This document shows positions 1 to 8,982 of a DNA stretch of 64,000 nt, in pieces. The notes beneath the pieces were generated by a model. It did not search any database, was not told the DNA's origin, and worked only from the letters and a program-made list of their open reading frames with translations. Each line of letters starts with the position of its first letter. Position 1 is the stretch's first letter. This stretch comes from Pedobacter heparinus DSM 2366 (lineage in GTDB: Bacteria; Bacteroidota; Bacteroidia; Sphingobacteriales; Sphingobacteriaceae). The position numbers were made by a program, and so were the translations under genes. Location: positions 1,860,001 through 1,924,000 of the forward strand of contig NC_013061.1 in the NCBI RefSeq assembly GCF_000023825.1, written 5' to 3'.

Positions 1-436
1 ATTGGGAGGTAAGTTTTTCAGTACAGAATATGGAAACAATATGTATGTTAGTGAGGGAGCTATACGATCTGCAGAGTTAATAGGTAATACCTGGACACCG
101 GAAAATACAGGCGCTAAATTTCCGATGGTGATGTATGGTAATACATATGGGAACGGAGCCACATTTGGAAGTTGGTTATATTCAGATATGGCTTTGTTCA
201 ACGCATCTTATTTAAACCTGAAAAATATTACAATTGGATATACGCTTCCTGAGAAACTTTTAAAAAGAACTAAAATTAGTAAATTGAGAATTTTCGCTTC
301 CGGAGATAATTTATGGTTGTTGTCTTCCCATTCAGGAATAGATCCTAGAATGTCTCTGGTAGGAGGTTTTGAGGTGGCAGCCTATTCATATCCTTCAATG
401 AGAACGTTCACTTGTGGTTTTAATCTTGATTTTTAA
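1..436 (+). CDS. SusC/RagA-type TonB-dependent outer-membrane transporter, C-terminal fragment
   Basis: Only the last ~144 residues are present; the gene enters from the left edge, so no start is visible. The text resembles the C-terminal strands of SusC barrels: 'YLNLKNITIGYTLP', then 'KLRIFASGDNLW', and a final aromatic strand ending 'FNLDF'. SusC proteins import oligosaccharides across the outer membrane with TonB energy, capped by a SusD lipoprotein. The stop codon overlaps a possible ATG of the SusD gene (TAATG), and the true SusD start lies 18 nt later, so the two are co-transcribed. Substrate is inferred from the downstream glycosidases only. Confidence 0.9.
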   Translation, partial: LGGKFFSTEYGNNMYVSEGAIRSAELIGNTWTPENTGAKFPMVMYGNTYGNGATFGSWLYSDMALFNASYLNLKNITIGYTLPEKLLKRTKISKLRIFASGDNLWLLSSHSGIDPRMSLVGGFEVAAYSYPSMRTFTCGFNLDF

Positions 437-453
437 TGTTTTATAAAGTAGAT

Positions 454-2061
454 ATGAAAAAGATATTCGTAGTATTAACAGTTTGCGCAATGATGTGCTC
501 ATGTAGCAAAAAATTGGATGTTGCGCCTCCAAATAACATAACAGATGAACAAATCCAGGCACTATTGGCTAAAGGTGATCCAGCTACAATTCAGTTGATT
601 CTGGGAAGTCTGGCTAATAATATGCCTTTACTAATAAATTCTGGAACTACAGGTGGTTTTGGTTCAGATGATCGATATAATAATGTCCAGGGATTGATGG
701 CGATGAGAAATCTGGAAAGCAATGACATTGTATTTGGCAATAGACCTTTAACAATTTTTGGAGGTGATGAATATAGGTTCTTAGATTTTATTTCATCGGG
801 AGTTGATAAAAACTCACCTTATTGGGGTTATTCATGGAACCTCATCACAGCCGCTAATACATTGCTTAACTATTTAGATGACAATACGGTTGGTAGCAAT
901 GTGAAGTTACAGGAGTACAAAGCCAGAGCTTTAACCTTAAGAGCCTATGCTTATAATTTTTTAATGGAAAATTATCAGGATGCTTATTTGCAGGGCGGAA
1001 AAAGTAAATTGGGTGTTCCGCTATATGATTTTTATTCGCCAATACAGGAAAGTAAAGCCAGGGCTACTGCTGAGGAAACTTATGCCTTTATCAAAAATGA
1101 CCTGAACAGAGCCTTTCAATTGTTTACCAGTGCAGGAATAACCTATACTACCGGGGTACTTACAGATTTCGATTTAGCGGTAGTTGGCTTTTTGCAAACT
1201 AAAGTAGCATTGCATACAGGTGATTGGCCAACAGCGATTGCCAAAGCCAATGAAGTGCTCAGCAAATATCCAACGTTGATGACAGAATCTGTATATGGAG
1301 GGAAAAATATTGGCACACAGGTGGCTCCCGAAATCAGACCTGACCAAAATGGTTTTCTAAATATTAACGTCAATCCTGAAGTTATATTTGGATTCCCTGT
1401 TGGGCAAGCTGTAAATGTTCATGTGGGCTGGATGAATCCATTTGGAGAAGGAAATGGTGGTCTGGGTGAAGGCTACCAGCGAATTGACAATAGGTTGTAT
1501 GATAAGATAAGTGCTAACGACTTCAGGAAAAGTGTCTTTGTAGAAGGTGCCTGGGGAAATTATGCTTATCCAACCAGTGGAGCCGTTAGAAATATCCCTT
1601 CTTATATCAATCTTAAATTTGCGGCAACGCATGGTATAGGTGGAGGTACTGATAAAAAACTGGTGAATACAGCAATGACCTGTTATTACATGCGGGTTTC
1701 TGAAGTGTTGTTAATGAAAGCAGAAGCGCAGGCACAGGCATCAACAGATCCAAGTGCTGCAAAAGCAACATTGAATACATTGCTGGCCGCCAGGACAAAA
1801 CAAGGACAGACAGCTTTAACTTGTGATACTTATCCATCTATGGCTGGGCTGACTGCTTTACAAATGGTACAATTGCAAACCCGGATTGAACTTTGGGGAG
1901 AGGGTGGACGCGAATTTTATAATAATAAACGTTGGAATATCCCTGTTGACAGGACAAGTTCAACTAATCATGTGGACAAAAGCACTTATCCTGTAGCTAA
2001 GATGACTTTACAAATACCGCTTGATGAAATGTTATACAATGGCAAGTCGGTTCAAAATTAG
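454..2061 (+). CDS. SusD/RagB-family glycan-binding outer-membrane lipoprotein
   Basis: A 535-residue surface lipoprotein expected to cap the preceding SusC channel and bind glycan. I prefer the ATG at 454 to the one at 436, because it directly begins a lipoprotein signal (MKKIFVVLTVCAMMCSC, acylated Cys probably residue 17, then SKK). SusD hallmarks are 'KARALTLRAYAYNFL' in the TPR-like core, 'MRVSEVLLMKAEAQAQA', and 'RIELWGEGGREFYNNKRW'. The C-terminus gives 'LQIPLDEM' where SusD usually has an IP..E..N motif. A hairpin terminator follows at 2074. Confidence 0.93.
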   Translation: MKKIFVVLTVCAMMCSCSKKLDVAPPNNITDEQIQALLAKGDPATIQLILGSLANNMPLLINSGTTGGFGSDDRYNNVQGLMAMRNLESNDIVFGNRPLTIFGGDEYRFLDFISSGVDKNSPYWGYSWNLITAANTLLNYLDDNTVGSNVKLQEYKARALTLRAYAYNFLMENYQDAYLQGGKSKLGVPLYDFYSPIQESKARATAEETYAFIKNDLNRAFQLFTSAGITYTTGVLTDFDLAVVGFLQTKVALHTGDWPTAIAKANEVLSKYPTLMTESVYGGKNIGTQVAPEIRPDQNGFLNINVNPEVIFGFPVGQAVNVHVGWMNPFGEGNGGLGEGYQRIDNRLYDKISANDFRKSVFVEGAWGNYAYPTSGAVRNIPSYINLKFAATHGIGGGTDKKLVNTAMTCYYMRVSEVLLMKAEAQAQASTDPSAAKATLNTLLAARTKQGQTALTCDTYPSMAGLTALQMVQLQTRIELWGEGGREFYNNKRWNIPVDRTSSTNHVDKSTYPVAKMTLQIPLDEMLYNGKSVQN

Positions 2062-2073
2062 TATTTAAGCCAG

Positions 2074-2110
2074 TTAAGCAGTGAACTTAATGGTTCGCTG
2101 CTTAATTTTT
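2074..2110 (+). terminator. Intrinsic terminator or attenuator after susD
   Basis: A 13-bp stem (2074-2086 pairing with 2093-2105, one G-U wobble) with a six-base loop ttaatg is followed at once by TTTTT. It sits between the SusC/D genes and the enzyme block. No convincing TAnnTTTG promoter was found between here and 2205, so it may be partial and set a higher level of SusC/D than of enzymes. Confidence 0.75.
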
Positions 2111-2204
2111 CAATTGAAATATTTTCTGCTGCAGACATTGACCTCCTGTCATGCATTGATGCTGGCAACACAGAAAAGTTTTACTCATTTTTAAGAATTT
2201 TACT

Positions 2205-3026
2205 ATGAATTATAAATTATCAAGCGCGCAAGTTAGCTTCTACAAAGAAAATGGTTATTTAATTGTCGAAAATTTTCTTGATGAAGAAGAATTGGAACAT
2301 TGGCGCAAGACAGTTTTTAGTGCAGTTGAAAACAGAGCAGGTCAAAAAATGCCTGGCAAAGAAGCAAAAGTTGGTGAAGATGATGGGATCAATAAGGATG
2401 CTGATTATTTTGGAAAAGTATTTGATCAATTGCTGAATCTTTGGCAAACCGATAAAGGGGTAAAGGAATTAATGCTCGACAGGCGTATCGGTGAAATGGT
2501 CAGTGCGTTGTCAAATGCAGATGGTGTTCGTATATGGCATGATCAGGCTTTGTTTAAACGCCCTTTTGCCAATCCGACTGCCTGGCATTTAGATACACCG
2601 TTCTGGTCTTTTTCAGATAGACAGGCGCTGTCGATATGGGTAGCACTTGATGATTCTACTTTAGAAAATGGCTGCTTATACTTTATCCCCGGATCATTTA
2701 AGCATACTAAATTTGAAAATGTGGGAATTGGGAAAAACATGAATGGTATATTCGAATTTTATCCTGAATTGGCACAAATAAATTCTGTAGCAGCTCCTTT
2801 AAAAGCAGGTAGTTGTTCGTTCCATAATGGGTTGACCATACACGGTGCCGGACCAAATATGACCAATGGCTTTAGGAGGGCAATGACCTGTGCTTATATG
2901 CCTGATGGAAACGTTTTTAATGGGCAGGCGAATATTTTGCCTAAAGCCTATCTGGATACTTTAGCAATAGGGGACTTACTTAATAATGAAGAACAAAATC
3001 CCCTAATTTATCATAAAGCATGGTAA
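2205..3026 (+). CDS. Phytanoyl-CoA dioxygenase (PhyH)-family Fe(II)/2-oxoglutarate oxygenase
   Basis: A 273-residue cytoplasmic protein with no signal peptide. Iron-binding residues are visible: H128-x-D130 in 'AWHLDTPFW' and the distal H213 in 'HGAGPN', with arginines shortly after ('GFRRAM') as the likely 2-oxoglutarate anchor. PhyH enzymes hydroxylate small organic molecules; O-demethylation through a hemiacetal is also within their chemistry. The substrate is unknown. The next gene overlaps it by 7 nt, so the two are translationally coupled. Placement inside a glycan locus suggests it acts on an imported sugar or a released non-sugar group; this is inference. Confidence 0.85.
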   Translation: MNYKLSSAQVSFYKENGYLIVENFLDEEELEHWRKTVFSAVENRAGQKMPGKEAKVGEDDGINKDADYFGKVFDQLLNLWQTDKGVKELMLDRRIGEMVSALSNADGVRIWHDQALFKRPFANPTAWHLDTPFWSFSDRQALSIWVALDDSTLENGCLYFIPGSFKHTKFENVGIGKNMNGIFEFYPELAQINSVAAPLKAGSCSFHNGLTIHGAGPNMTNGFRRAMTCAYMPDGNVFNGQANILPKAYLDTLAIGDLLNNEEQNPLIYHKAW

Positions 3027-3862
3027 ATGTTAACTTTTTGTATCCACGTTGGGGTGCTGAACATGTTGACTGGAATGAATTTTTAGCCGAAGTTAAAGAA
3101 CAGGGATATTATGGAATTGAATGGTACCCTTATGGGGAAGGGGATGCCAATTATGAAACAGTCATAGCACAGCTAAAGGATGCTGGTTTAAAGTATGCAA
3201 TTGTCATGACTGTAAAGGATGAGCCCGAGTCTGAAGCTGATTATTTTCAACGCTTAGAAAAGCAATTGAGTGAATTGGCTTTATTGGGACAGCAAAGCTT
3301 ACCACCTTTATTTATCAGTGCACAAACAGGTCGGGAGTATTTTTCATTAGATGAGGTATACAGATGCCTGAGCATATGTGATAAAGTGCAATCAGAGACA
3401 GGAATAAAAATTTATCAGGAAACACATCGAAATAAATGGGCTTATGGTTTACATAAAATTCCTGAGGTATTAAAAAAATATCCCGACCTCAGGTTTACAT
3501 TGGACATTTCACATTGGTTTTGTGTTTCCGAGAGTTATCTCGAAGATCAACGTGACAAATTATTAAATATTCTACCACATGTTGAACATATCCACTCCCG
3601 TGTGGGCTATACACAAGGTGCACAAATACCTGATGTAACCAATCCTTTGTATAAAGATATTGTCGATATACATCTGGAGATCTGGCAACAGTGGGTGGAT
3701 TTAAAAAAGATAAACGGAGTAGAAAATATTACCATCAGTACAGAATTTGGTCCTCCACCGTATTTAATTACGACGGGCCATACCGATACTGATTATTTAA
3801 AACAGTGGGAGCAAAATTTGTGGATAAAAAAATACCTTATTCAGCTGCTAAACCTTACCTAA
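3020..3862 (+). CDS. Sugar phosphate isomerase/epimerase (AP-endonuclease-2-like TIM barrel)
   Basis: A 280-residue cytoplasmic TIM-barrel protein of the xylose-isomerase-like superfamily. Candidate metal ligands appear in the expected order: Glu in 'YQETHR', Asp/His in 'LDISHWF', His in 'HIHSRVG', and Glu in 'STEFGPPP'. Members isomerise or epimerise sugars, keto-acids or inositols, so the exact reaction cannot be read from sequence. It starts 7 nt inside the dioxygenase gene and is followed 16 nt later by the rhamnosidase gene. The coupling suggests the two enzymes act on the same metabolite. Confidence 0.85.
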   Translation: MVNVNFLYPRWGAEHVDWNEFLAEVKEQGYYGIEWYPYGEGDANYETVIAQLKDAGLKYAIVMTVKDEPESEADYFQRLEKQLSELALLGQQSLPPLFISAQTGREYFSLDEVYRCLSICDKVQSETGIKIYQETHRNKWAYGLHKIPEVLKKYPDLRFTLDISHWFCVSESYLEDQRDKLLNILPHVEHIHSRVGYTQGAQIPDVTNPLYKDIVDIHLEIWQQWVDLKKINGVENITISTEFGPPPYLITTGHTDTDYLKQWEQNLWIKKYLIQLLNLT

Positions 3863-3878
3863 AAAACCTATATTATTT

Positions 3879-6743
3879 ATGAACAGAAGGACTTTTATCC
3901 AAAATACATCAATCGCCACCTCATCCTTAGTTTTTTTTAATCAATTTGAGTCTTTAGCGTTCTCAAAATCCGATCAGGATTTATATACCCTCTTTAAAAA
4001 TCCCCCTGCCAATTACAGGCCCTTTGTACGGTGGTGGTGGAATGGGAACAAAATACAAAAGAAGGAGTTGTTCAGACAATTAACTTTATTAAAAGATGCT
4101 GGAATAGGGGGGGTGGAGATTAATCCAATATCTTTTCCTAACAAAGCGGATGATATGGGCATCAAATCACTACGTTGGTTGAGTGACGAATGGATTGATC
4201 TGGTTAAGGACACTTGTAATGAAGCCAGATCCAAAGACATGACCTGTGATTTGATCGTTGGTTCGGGTTGGCCGTTTGGCTCTGAAGATTTAAAAGAGGA
4301 AGAACGGGCAGAAGTAGTATTGGTTTTTGCTGAAAAGGTTGAGGGACCGATGGTTTACGAAACAACAAAGTATAGCATATATAATGCCATTGACCCTCAG
4401 GTTACTGATAAAAATCCATTGCGATCACCAATATTAATGGACTTAAAGCTATCTCAAGATCCAATAGCAGCAATTGCAACAACAATTGATTTTTCGAATC
4501 AAATTAATAATGATATCATAAAAATTGATGTACCCGAAGGAAAGCATTGCATCTATGCATTAGTAAAATTTAAGTCATTCGCCAAGGTGATCAATGGTGC
4601 ACCAGGAGCTTCTGGCTCCATTTTAAATCACTTAAATAAACAAGCTGTTGAAAGTTATTTAAATAGAATGTCTTCCACCATGCAAGATCGGATAGGTCCG
4701 CTGTCTAATTATTTAAGGGCACTATTTACGGATAGTATGGAGTTGGAAGGTTGCAATTGGTGTGAAGATTTTCCTGCAGAATTCAAAAAACGATGCGGGT
4801 ATGATCTCATGCCTTATTTGCCTTTTATCCTATTTAAAGTGGGTCGTTTAGGAGCAGTAGTCGATGAGGATTATGGCGCAGAAAAATCTCAGGACCTAAA
4901 TGTGATATTGAAAAAAGTAAGGTTCGACTTTGAATATACGAAAGCATTATTACTAAGGGAAAGATTTACAGAAGTATACCTGAAATGGTGTAAAGAGCTG
5001 AAGGTCAAATCAAGGGCTCAGGCCTATGGGCGTGGATTTTTTCCACTCGAAACAAGTTTAGGCTATGATATCCCTGAAGGGGAGTCCTGGACTACGAATT
5101 ACCTCAGACATAAACTTGGTGAAGAGATGTCGGACGAGGATTACCGGAGGGGCAGGGGTTATACGATGATCAATAAATACGTTTCTTCTGCAGCCCATTT
5201 AACCGGGAAACGCATTGTTAGCTGTGAAGAAATGACCAATACCTATTTGGTTTTTAATGCAACACTGGAATTATTAAAACTGGGATCAGACCAAAGCATC
5301 ATGTCTGGTATTACACATTCTGTCTGGCATGGGTTTAATTATTCGCCTAAAGAGGTTGCATTTCCAGGATGGGTACAATATGGCTCTTATTATAGTGAAA
5401 AGAATAACTGGTGGCCATATTTTAAGTACTTAAATGATTATAAGGCCAGATTGTCATCACAGTTGCAACATGGCGACTACTATACTGATATCGCTATTTT
5501 ACCAGCTAATTATGATTTATGGGCCAATAACGGTGTACAGACAGATCCATTCCCTGAAAAGTTAAATGTTCCTTATACCTCTTTATTATGGGAGGCAATT
5601 AATAAAAATGGTGGTGCTGCAGACTATATCACAGATATGATATTGACGCAAAGTGAGATCATAAAAGGGAAAATTGTTTATGGTAAAAAATCTTTCGGGG
5701 TGCTATTTCTTCCAGGTGTAGAAAGTTTGAGTGAATTGGCAATGCAAAAAATTGAACAATTTGTAAAGACAGGTGGCAAAGTGATCTGTATAGAGAAATA
5801 CCCGGCAAAAGGACTTGGGTTTCTGAATTGGGAACAAAAAGATGCAACCATCAAGGACGCTGTAGCCCGGTTGAAACAACAGTTTTCAGATCGATTTATT
5901 TTTCTGGACAAGCCCGCAGACAATAAATTTTTAGAGTGGTATACGCCGTTAATTGCAACTCATCAGCTTCCTTCCTATTTAAATATTTCTACACCCAATA
6001 GATATTTTATGCAGATCCGTTCTGTGCGGGATGATGGAACTGAAATGTTTTTCTTTCAAAATGCACATCGATATGATGCTTATCAGGCCAGGGTTGTCTT
6101 TGATCGCAAAAAGATCAAAGGAAAATACGCCTGGGTATGGGATCTTGATTCCGGTGAGCGATTTAGATTGACATTAACCAATGATACCACTTTTGAATAT
6201 AACTTTGGACCCACTGAATCTCTGTTAATTATTTTTGATCAAATCAAAAATGGGGAGAAGTGGAAGCCCTTGCTCAGTTCGGGTAAGTCTACTCTAAATC
6301 TGGACAAAGTTTGGGATTTGGAATTGAGGAATAGCTTAGATGGTAGTGTAAAGCATGTTAATTTACCACAAGTTATTGATATGAAGGATGATAAAGAGCT
6401 GGTGAATTTCACTGGTACCGCAATTTATCGTAAAAAGATCACACTGACGGATACCAAAAACTTAGTTATTAATTTAGGTAAAGTTTATGGAATTACACAA
6501 TTGTATATCAACAAGGTACAAGTCGGTATAAAATGGTACGGGAAGAGATTTTTTGATATCTCTAAATATGTCCAAACGGGTACAAACGATATTGAAATTC
6601 ATTTGGTTACAACAATGGGCAATTATATGAAAACTTTAACAGACAATGAAATCGCTCAATATTGGGTAAACAGGAAAGGGAGAGAGCAGGAAATACAATC
6701 GATGGGAATTGTAGGACCTATCGAAATTTATCAACAAAATTAA
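3879..6743 (+). CDS. GH106-type alpha-L-rhamnosidase-like glycoside hydrolase
   Basis: A 954-residue exported enzyme. The N-terminus 'MNRRTFIQNTSIATSSLVFF' looks like a Tat-type or ordinary signal. 'RPFVRWWWNGN' followed by 'GIGGVEINPISFP' is the opening strand of the GH106 barrel family, and 'ADYITDMIL' with 'LFLPGVESL' lies in the middle domain. The C-terminal ~150 residues carry a galactose-binding-like beta domain ('YINKVQVGIKWYGKRFFDI'). GH106 enzymes remove alpha-L-rhamnose, for example from rhamnogalacturonan. Two GH28 genes follow directly, which fits a pectin-type target. Family assignment is fairly secure; linkage specificity is not readable. Confidence 0.85.
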   Translation: MNRRTFIQNTSIATSSLVFFNQFESLAFSKSDQDLYTLFKNPPANYRPFVRWWWNGNKIQKKELFRQLTLLKDAGIGGVEINPISFPNKADDMGIKSLRWLSDEWIDLVKDTCNEARSKDMTCDLIVGSGWPFGSEDLKEEERAEVVLVFAEKVEGPMVYETTKYSIYNAIDPQVTDKNPLRSPILMDLKLSQDPIAAIATTIDFSNQINNDIIKIDVPEGKHCIYALVKFKSFAKVINGAPGASGSILNHLNKQAVESYLNRMSSTMQDRIGPLSNYLRALFTDSMELEGCNWCEDFPAEFKKRCGYDLMPYLPFILFKVGRLGAVVDEDYGAEKSQDLNVILKKVRFDFEYTKALLLRERFTEVYLKWCKELKVKSRAQAYGRGFFPLETSLGYDIPEGESWTTNYLRHKLGEEMSDEDYRRGRGYTMINKYVSSAAHLTGKRIVSCEEMTNTYLVFNATLELLKLGSDQSIMSGITHSVWHGFNYSPKEVAFPGWVQYGSYYSEKNNWWPYFKYLNDYKARLSSQLQHGDYYTDIAILPANYDLWANNGVQTDPFPEKLNVPYTSLLWEAINKNGGAADYITDMILTQSEIIKGKIVYGKKSFGVLFLPGVESLSELAMQKIEQFVKTGGKVICIEKYPAKGLGFLNWEQKDATIKDAVARLKQQFSDRFIFLDKPADNKFLEWYTPLIATHQLPSYLNISTPNRYFMQIRSVRDDGTEMFFFQNAHRYDAYQARVVFDRKKIKGKYAWVWDLDSGERFRLTLTNDTTFEYNFGPTESLLIIFDQIKNGEKWKPLLSSGKSTLNLDKVWDLELRNSLDGSVKHVNLPQVIDMKDDKELVNFTGTAIYRKKITLTDTKNLVINLGKVYGITQLYINKVQVGIKWYGKRFFDISKYVQTGTNDIEIHLVTTMGNYMKTLTDNEIAQYWVNRKGREQEIQSMGIVGPIEIYQQN

Positions 6744-6754
6744 AATTATTTGAA

Positions 6755-8233
6755 ATGAAAAATATATTGTTAATCATAGGTGTCTTACTTAGCCTTAATC
6801 TAATGGCTAAGGATTATCCCGCACATGATTTTGGTATCCAGTCTGACGGAAAGACGCTAAATAGCAGATCAATTCAAGCTGCTATTGATTATATTTCTAC
6901 ACATGGCGGAGGCAGATTGGTTTTTTCGGCAGGGAGCTATGTCTCAGGAACGATTTATCTCAAATCTAATGTGACCTTACACTTAGAAAGTGGAGCAAGC
7001 ATATTGGGCTCCAATAATCCATTTGATTATATCAAAGATCCGGCGGTAAACTGGCAGTCGCTGATTTTTTCCATTAAACAGGAAAATATTGGTATTACAG
7101 GCCCGGGAATGATTAATGGACGGGGATTTACGACAGCAATAAATGCACTTAGTAATGTGCATCGTGGTATTTTTAAAGATGCGCTAAAGTATGATCGCAT
7201 TCAGGAAGGGAACCGTCCGCAGAATATTTATTTTAGGGAATGCAAAAATATTGTCATTAAAGACATTACGTTAAAAGATCCGGCAAGCTGGAACCAAACC
7301 TATGATCAATGTCAAAACCTGTTGGTAGACAACATTACTGTAGACAGTAAATCTTATTGGAATAATGACGGTGTCGATATTGTCGACTGTAAAGATGTCA
7401 TCGTTCGTAATTCCTATTTTGATGTTGCAGATGATGCGATTTGTTTGAAATCACATGATGTAAATGCGCTGTGTGAAAATATATTGGTTGAAAATTGTAC
7501 GGCCAGATCGAGTGCAAACGGATTAAAATTTGGAACAGCTTCAAGAGGAGGTTTCAGGAATGTAACGGTTAAGAACCTGACCATATTTGATACGTATAGA
7601 TCTGCCATAACTTTTGCTGCGGTAGATGGTGGATTTGTTGAAAATATAGTAGTTGATGGTGTAAAATCAATCAATACCGGAAATGTAATTTTTTTACGGA
7701 TTGGCGATCGCTGGACTAAAGGGAAAAAACCTTATATGAAAAATGTAGTGATCAAAAATGTATATGCCGAAGTTCCCTTAAATAAAGCTGATGCCGGATA
7801 TAACTACGAAGGTCCTATAGAAGATCTTCCCCGAAATATTTCGCCAGCCAGTATAGTCGGTTTACCTAACTATAAGATTGAGAACGTGACCATTGAAAAT
7901 GTGGAGATTGTTTATCCAGGAGCTGGAGATCCATTTTATGCAAAACGAGGGTTAACCTCGAAGGAGTTGGACAGCATTCCGGAAATGCCGATTGCCTATC
8001 CTGAATTTTCGCAATTTAAAGAGCTCCCGGCCTGGGGTTTTTATTTAAGACATGCAAAGAATATCACCTTTAACAATGTCGTATTTAAAGCTAAAAAGAC
8101 CGATTATCGCCCTGCAATTGTGACAGACGATGTGGAGGATTCAAAATTCATTAATGTTAAAGTTGTTGAGCCAAAAGCGGAGCATAAAAAACAGATTTTC
8201 CTTTATAATTCTAAAAATACCAAGATTCAATAA
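6755..8233 (+). CDS. Glycoside hydrolase family 28-like enzyme (polygalacturonase/rhamnogalacturonase group)
   Basis: A secreted right-handed beta-helix protein of 492 residues, with signal MKNILLIIGVLLSLNLMAK. The ATG at 6755 is preferred over an upstream in-frame TTG (6662), which lies inside the rhamnosidase gene and has no signal. Candidate catalytic acids are D205 (NNDG, 203-206), D208 and the pair D226-D227 (ADDA). The His of the usual GHG motif is absent; that position reads 'SSANGLKFGT', so this is a divergent GH28 branch. GH28 cleaves galacturonic-acid linkages in pectins. It is closely similar along its length to the gene at 8983, indicating duplication. Confidence 0.87.
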   Translation: MKNILLIIGVLLSLNLMAKDYPAHDFGIQSDGKTLNSRSIQAAIDYISTHGGGRLVFSAGSYVSGTIYLKSNVTLHLESGASILGSNNPFDYIKDPAVNWQSLIFSIKQENIGITGPGMINGRGFTTAINALSNVHRGIFKDALKYDRIQEGNRPQNIYFRECKNIVIKDITLKDPASWNQTYDQCQNLLVDNITVDSKSYWNNDGVDIVDCKDVIVRNSYFDVADDAICLKSHDVNALCENILVENCTARSSANGLKFGTASRGGFRNVTVKNLTIFDTYRSAITFAAVDGGFVENIVVDGVKSINTGNVIFLRIGDRWTKGKKPYMKNVVIKNVYAEVPLNKADAGYNYEGPIEDLPRNISPASIVGLPNYKIENVTIENVEIVYPGAGDPFYAKRGLTSKELDSIPEMPIAYPEFSQFKELPAWGFYLRHAKNITFNNVVFKAKKTDYRPAIVTDDVEDSKFINVKVVEPKAEHKKQIFLYNSKNTKIQ

Positions 8234-8235
8234 CC

Positions 8236-8976
8236 ATGAAAAATCTTATCATCATTTTATTCATACACCTCTGCTTCCTGAGCCCATTAAAGGCACTGGA
8301 ATATAATGCATCTTTATTTGGATGTGTATCAGATGGTGTCACCAACAATACATCGTCCATTCAATATGCGATCAACTTTATAGCAGAAAAGGGAGGAGGC
8401 AAGTTAAATTTTTATGTGGGACGTTATTTAACCGGAGGAATACAGTTAAAATCGAATGTTACTATTGAACTTCATGAGGGAGCAGTATTGCTGGCCAGTC
8501 CAAATTTCTATGATTATTTAAAAAATAGTTCAGGATATGCTTTAATTAATGCTGAAAAAGCAGAAAATGTCAGCATCATCGGTAAGGGAGTGATCCAGGG
8601 ACAGGTAGGGCCTTATCTCACCCAGTTAAATGACTTAATTTTAAAAGGATATTTACCGGATAACAAGGAGGTGTATATGCCGTCATTGCTGTCATTTACA
8701 AATTGTACTCAGGTAAAGGTGGACGGAATTTTCTTTAGCAACTCGCCCGCGGTTGTGCAAAAGTATGTAGGTACTAATGATTTAGAGCTTTCAGGTCAGA
8801 TTATTAACAGTAAAGTGGCAAAAGACAGTAAAGGAATTGTACTCATAAATTCAAAATCCATCAAGTTAAAAAACTTGTTCATCGAGACCTCCGGAAGGGG
8901 GATTGAATCGGATAACAGCAATCAATTCTCGTCAGTAGAGAAATGTATTTTACCCAATGGAAAACCTGCTTTATAA
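8236..8976 (+). CDS. Short GH28-like beta-helix protein lacking the catalytic half
   Basis: A 246-residue secreted protein (signal ending near PLKALE). Its first ~150 residues match the flanking GH28 genes closely: 'EKGGGKLNFYVGRYLTGG' and 'IQLKSNVTIELHEGA' have direct counterparts. Where the paralogs carry NNDG and ADDA, this protein aligns as 'DSKGIV' and 'SGRGIE', and it ends shortly after. It therefore lacks the catalytic aspartates and about 240 C-terminal residues. The frame is intact, with its own start 2 nt after the previous gene and a stop 6 nt before the next, so it looks like a maintained non-catalytic protein rather than a fresh frameshift. A binding role is inference. Confidence 0.75.
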   Translation: MKNLIIILFIHLCFLSPLKALEYNASLFGCVSDGVTNNTSSIQYAINFIAEKGGGKLNFYVGRYLTGGIQLKSNVTIELHEGAVLLASPNFYDYLKNSSGYALINAEKAENVSIIGKGVIQGQVGPYLTQLNDLILKGYLPDNKEVYMPSLLSFTNCTQVKVDGIFFSNSPAVVQKYVGTNDLELSGQIINSKVAKDSKGIVLINSKSIKLKNLFIETSGRGIESDNSNQFSSVEKCILPNGKPAL

Positions 8977-8982
8977 AAAAAA

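Noticed and set aside
6662..6754. TTG start for the first GH28 gene
   Set aside because: It would place 31 polar residues ahead of a clear signal peptide and lies deep in the rhamnosidase gene.
8236..8976. The short GH28-like gene as a frameshifted pseudogene
   Set aside because: Its own start and stop, intact frame and operon spacing argue against a broken full-length gene; no continuation of the lost half follows before the next start.
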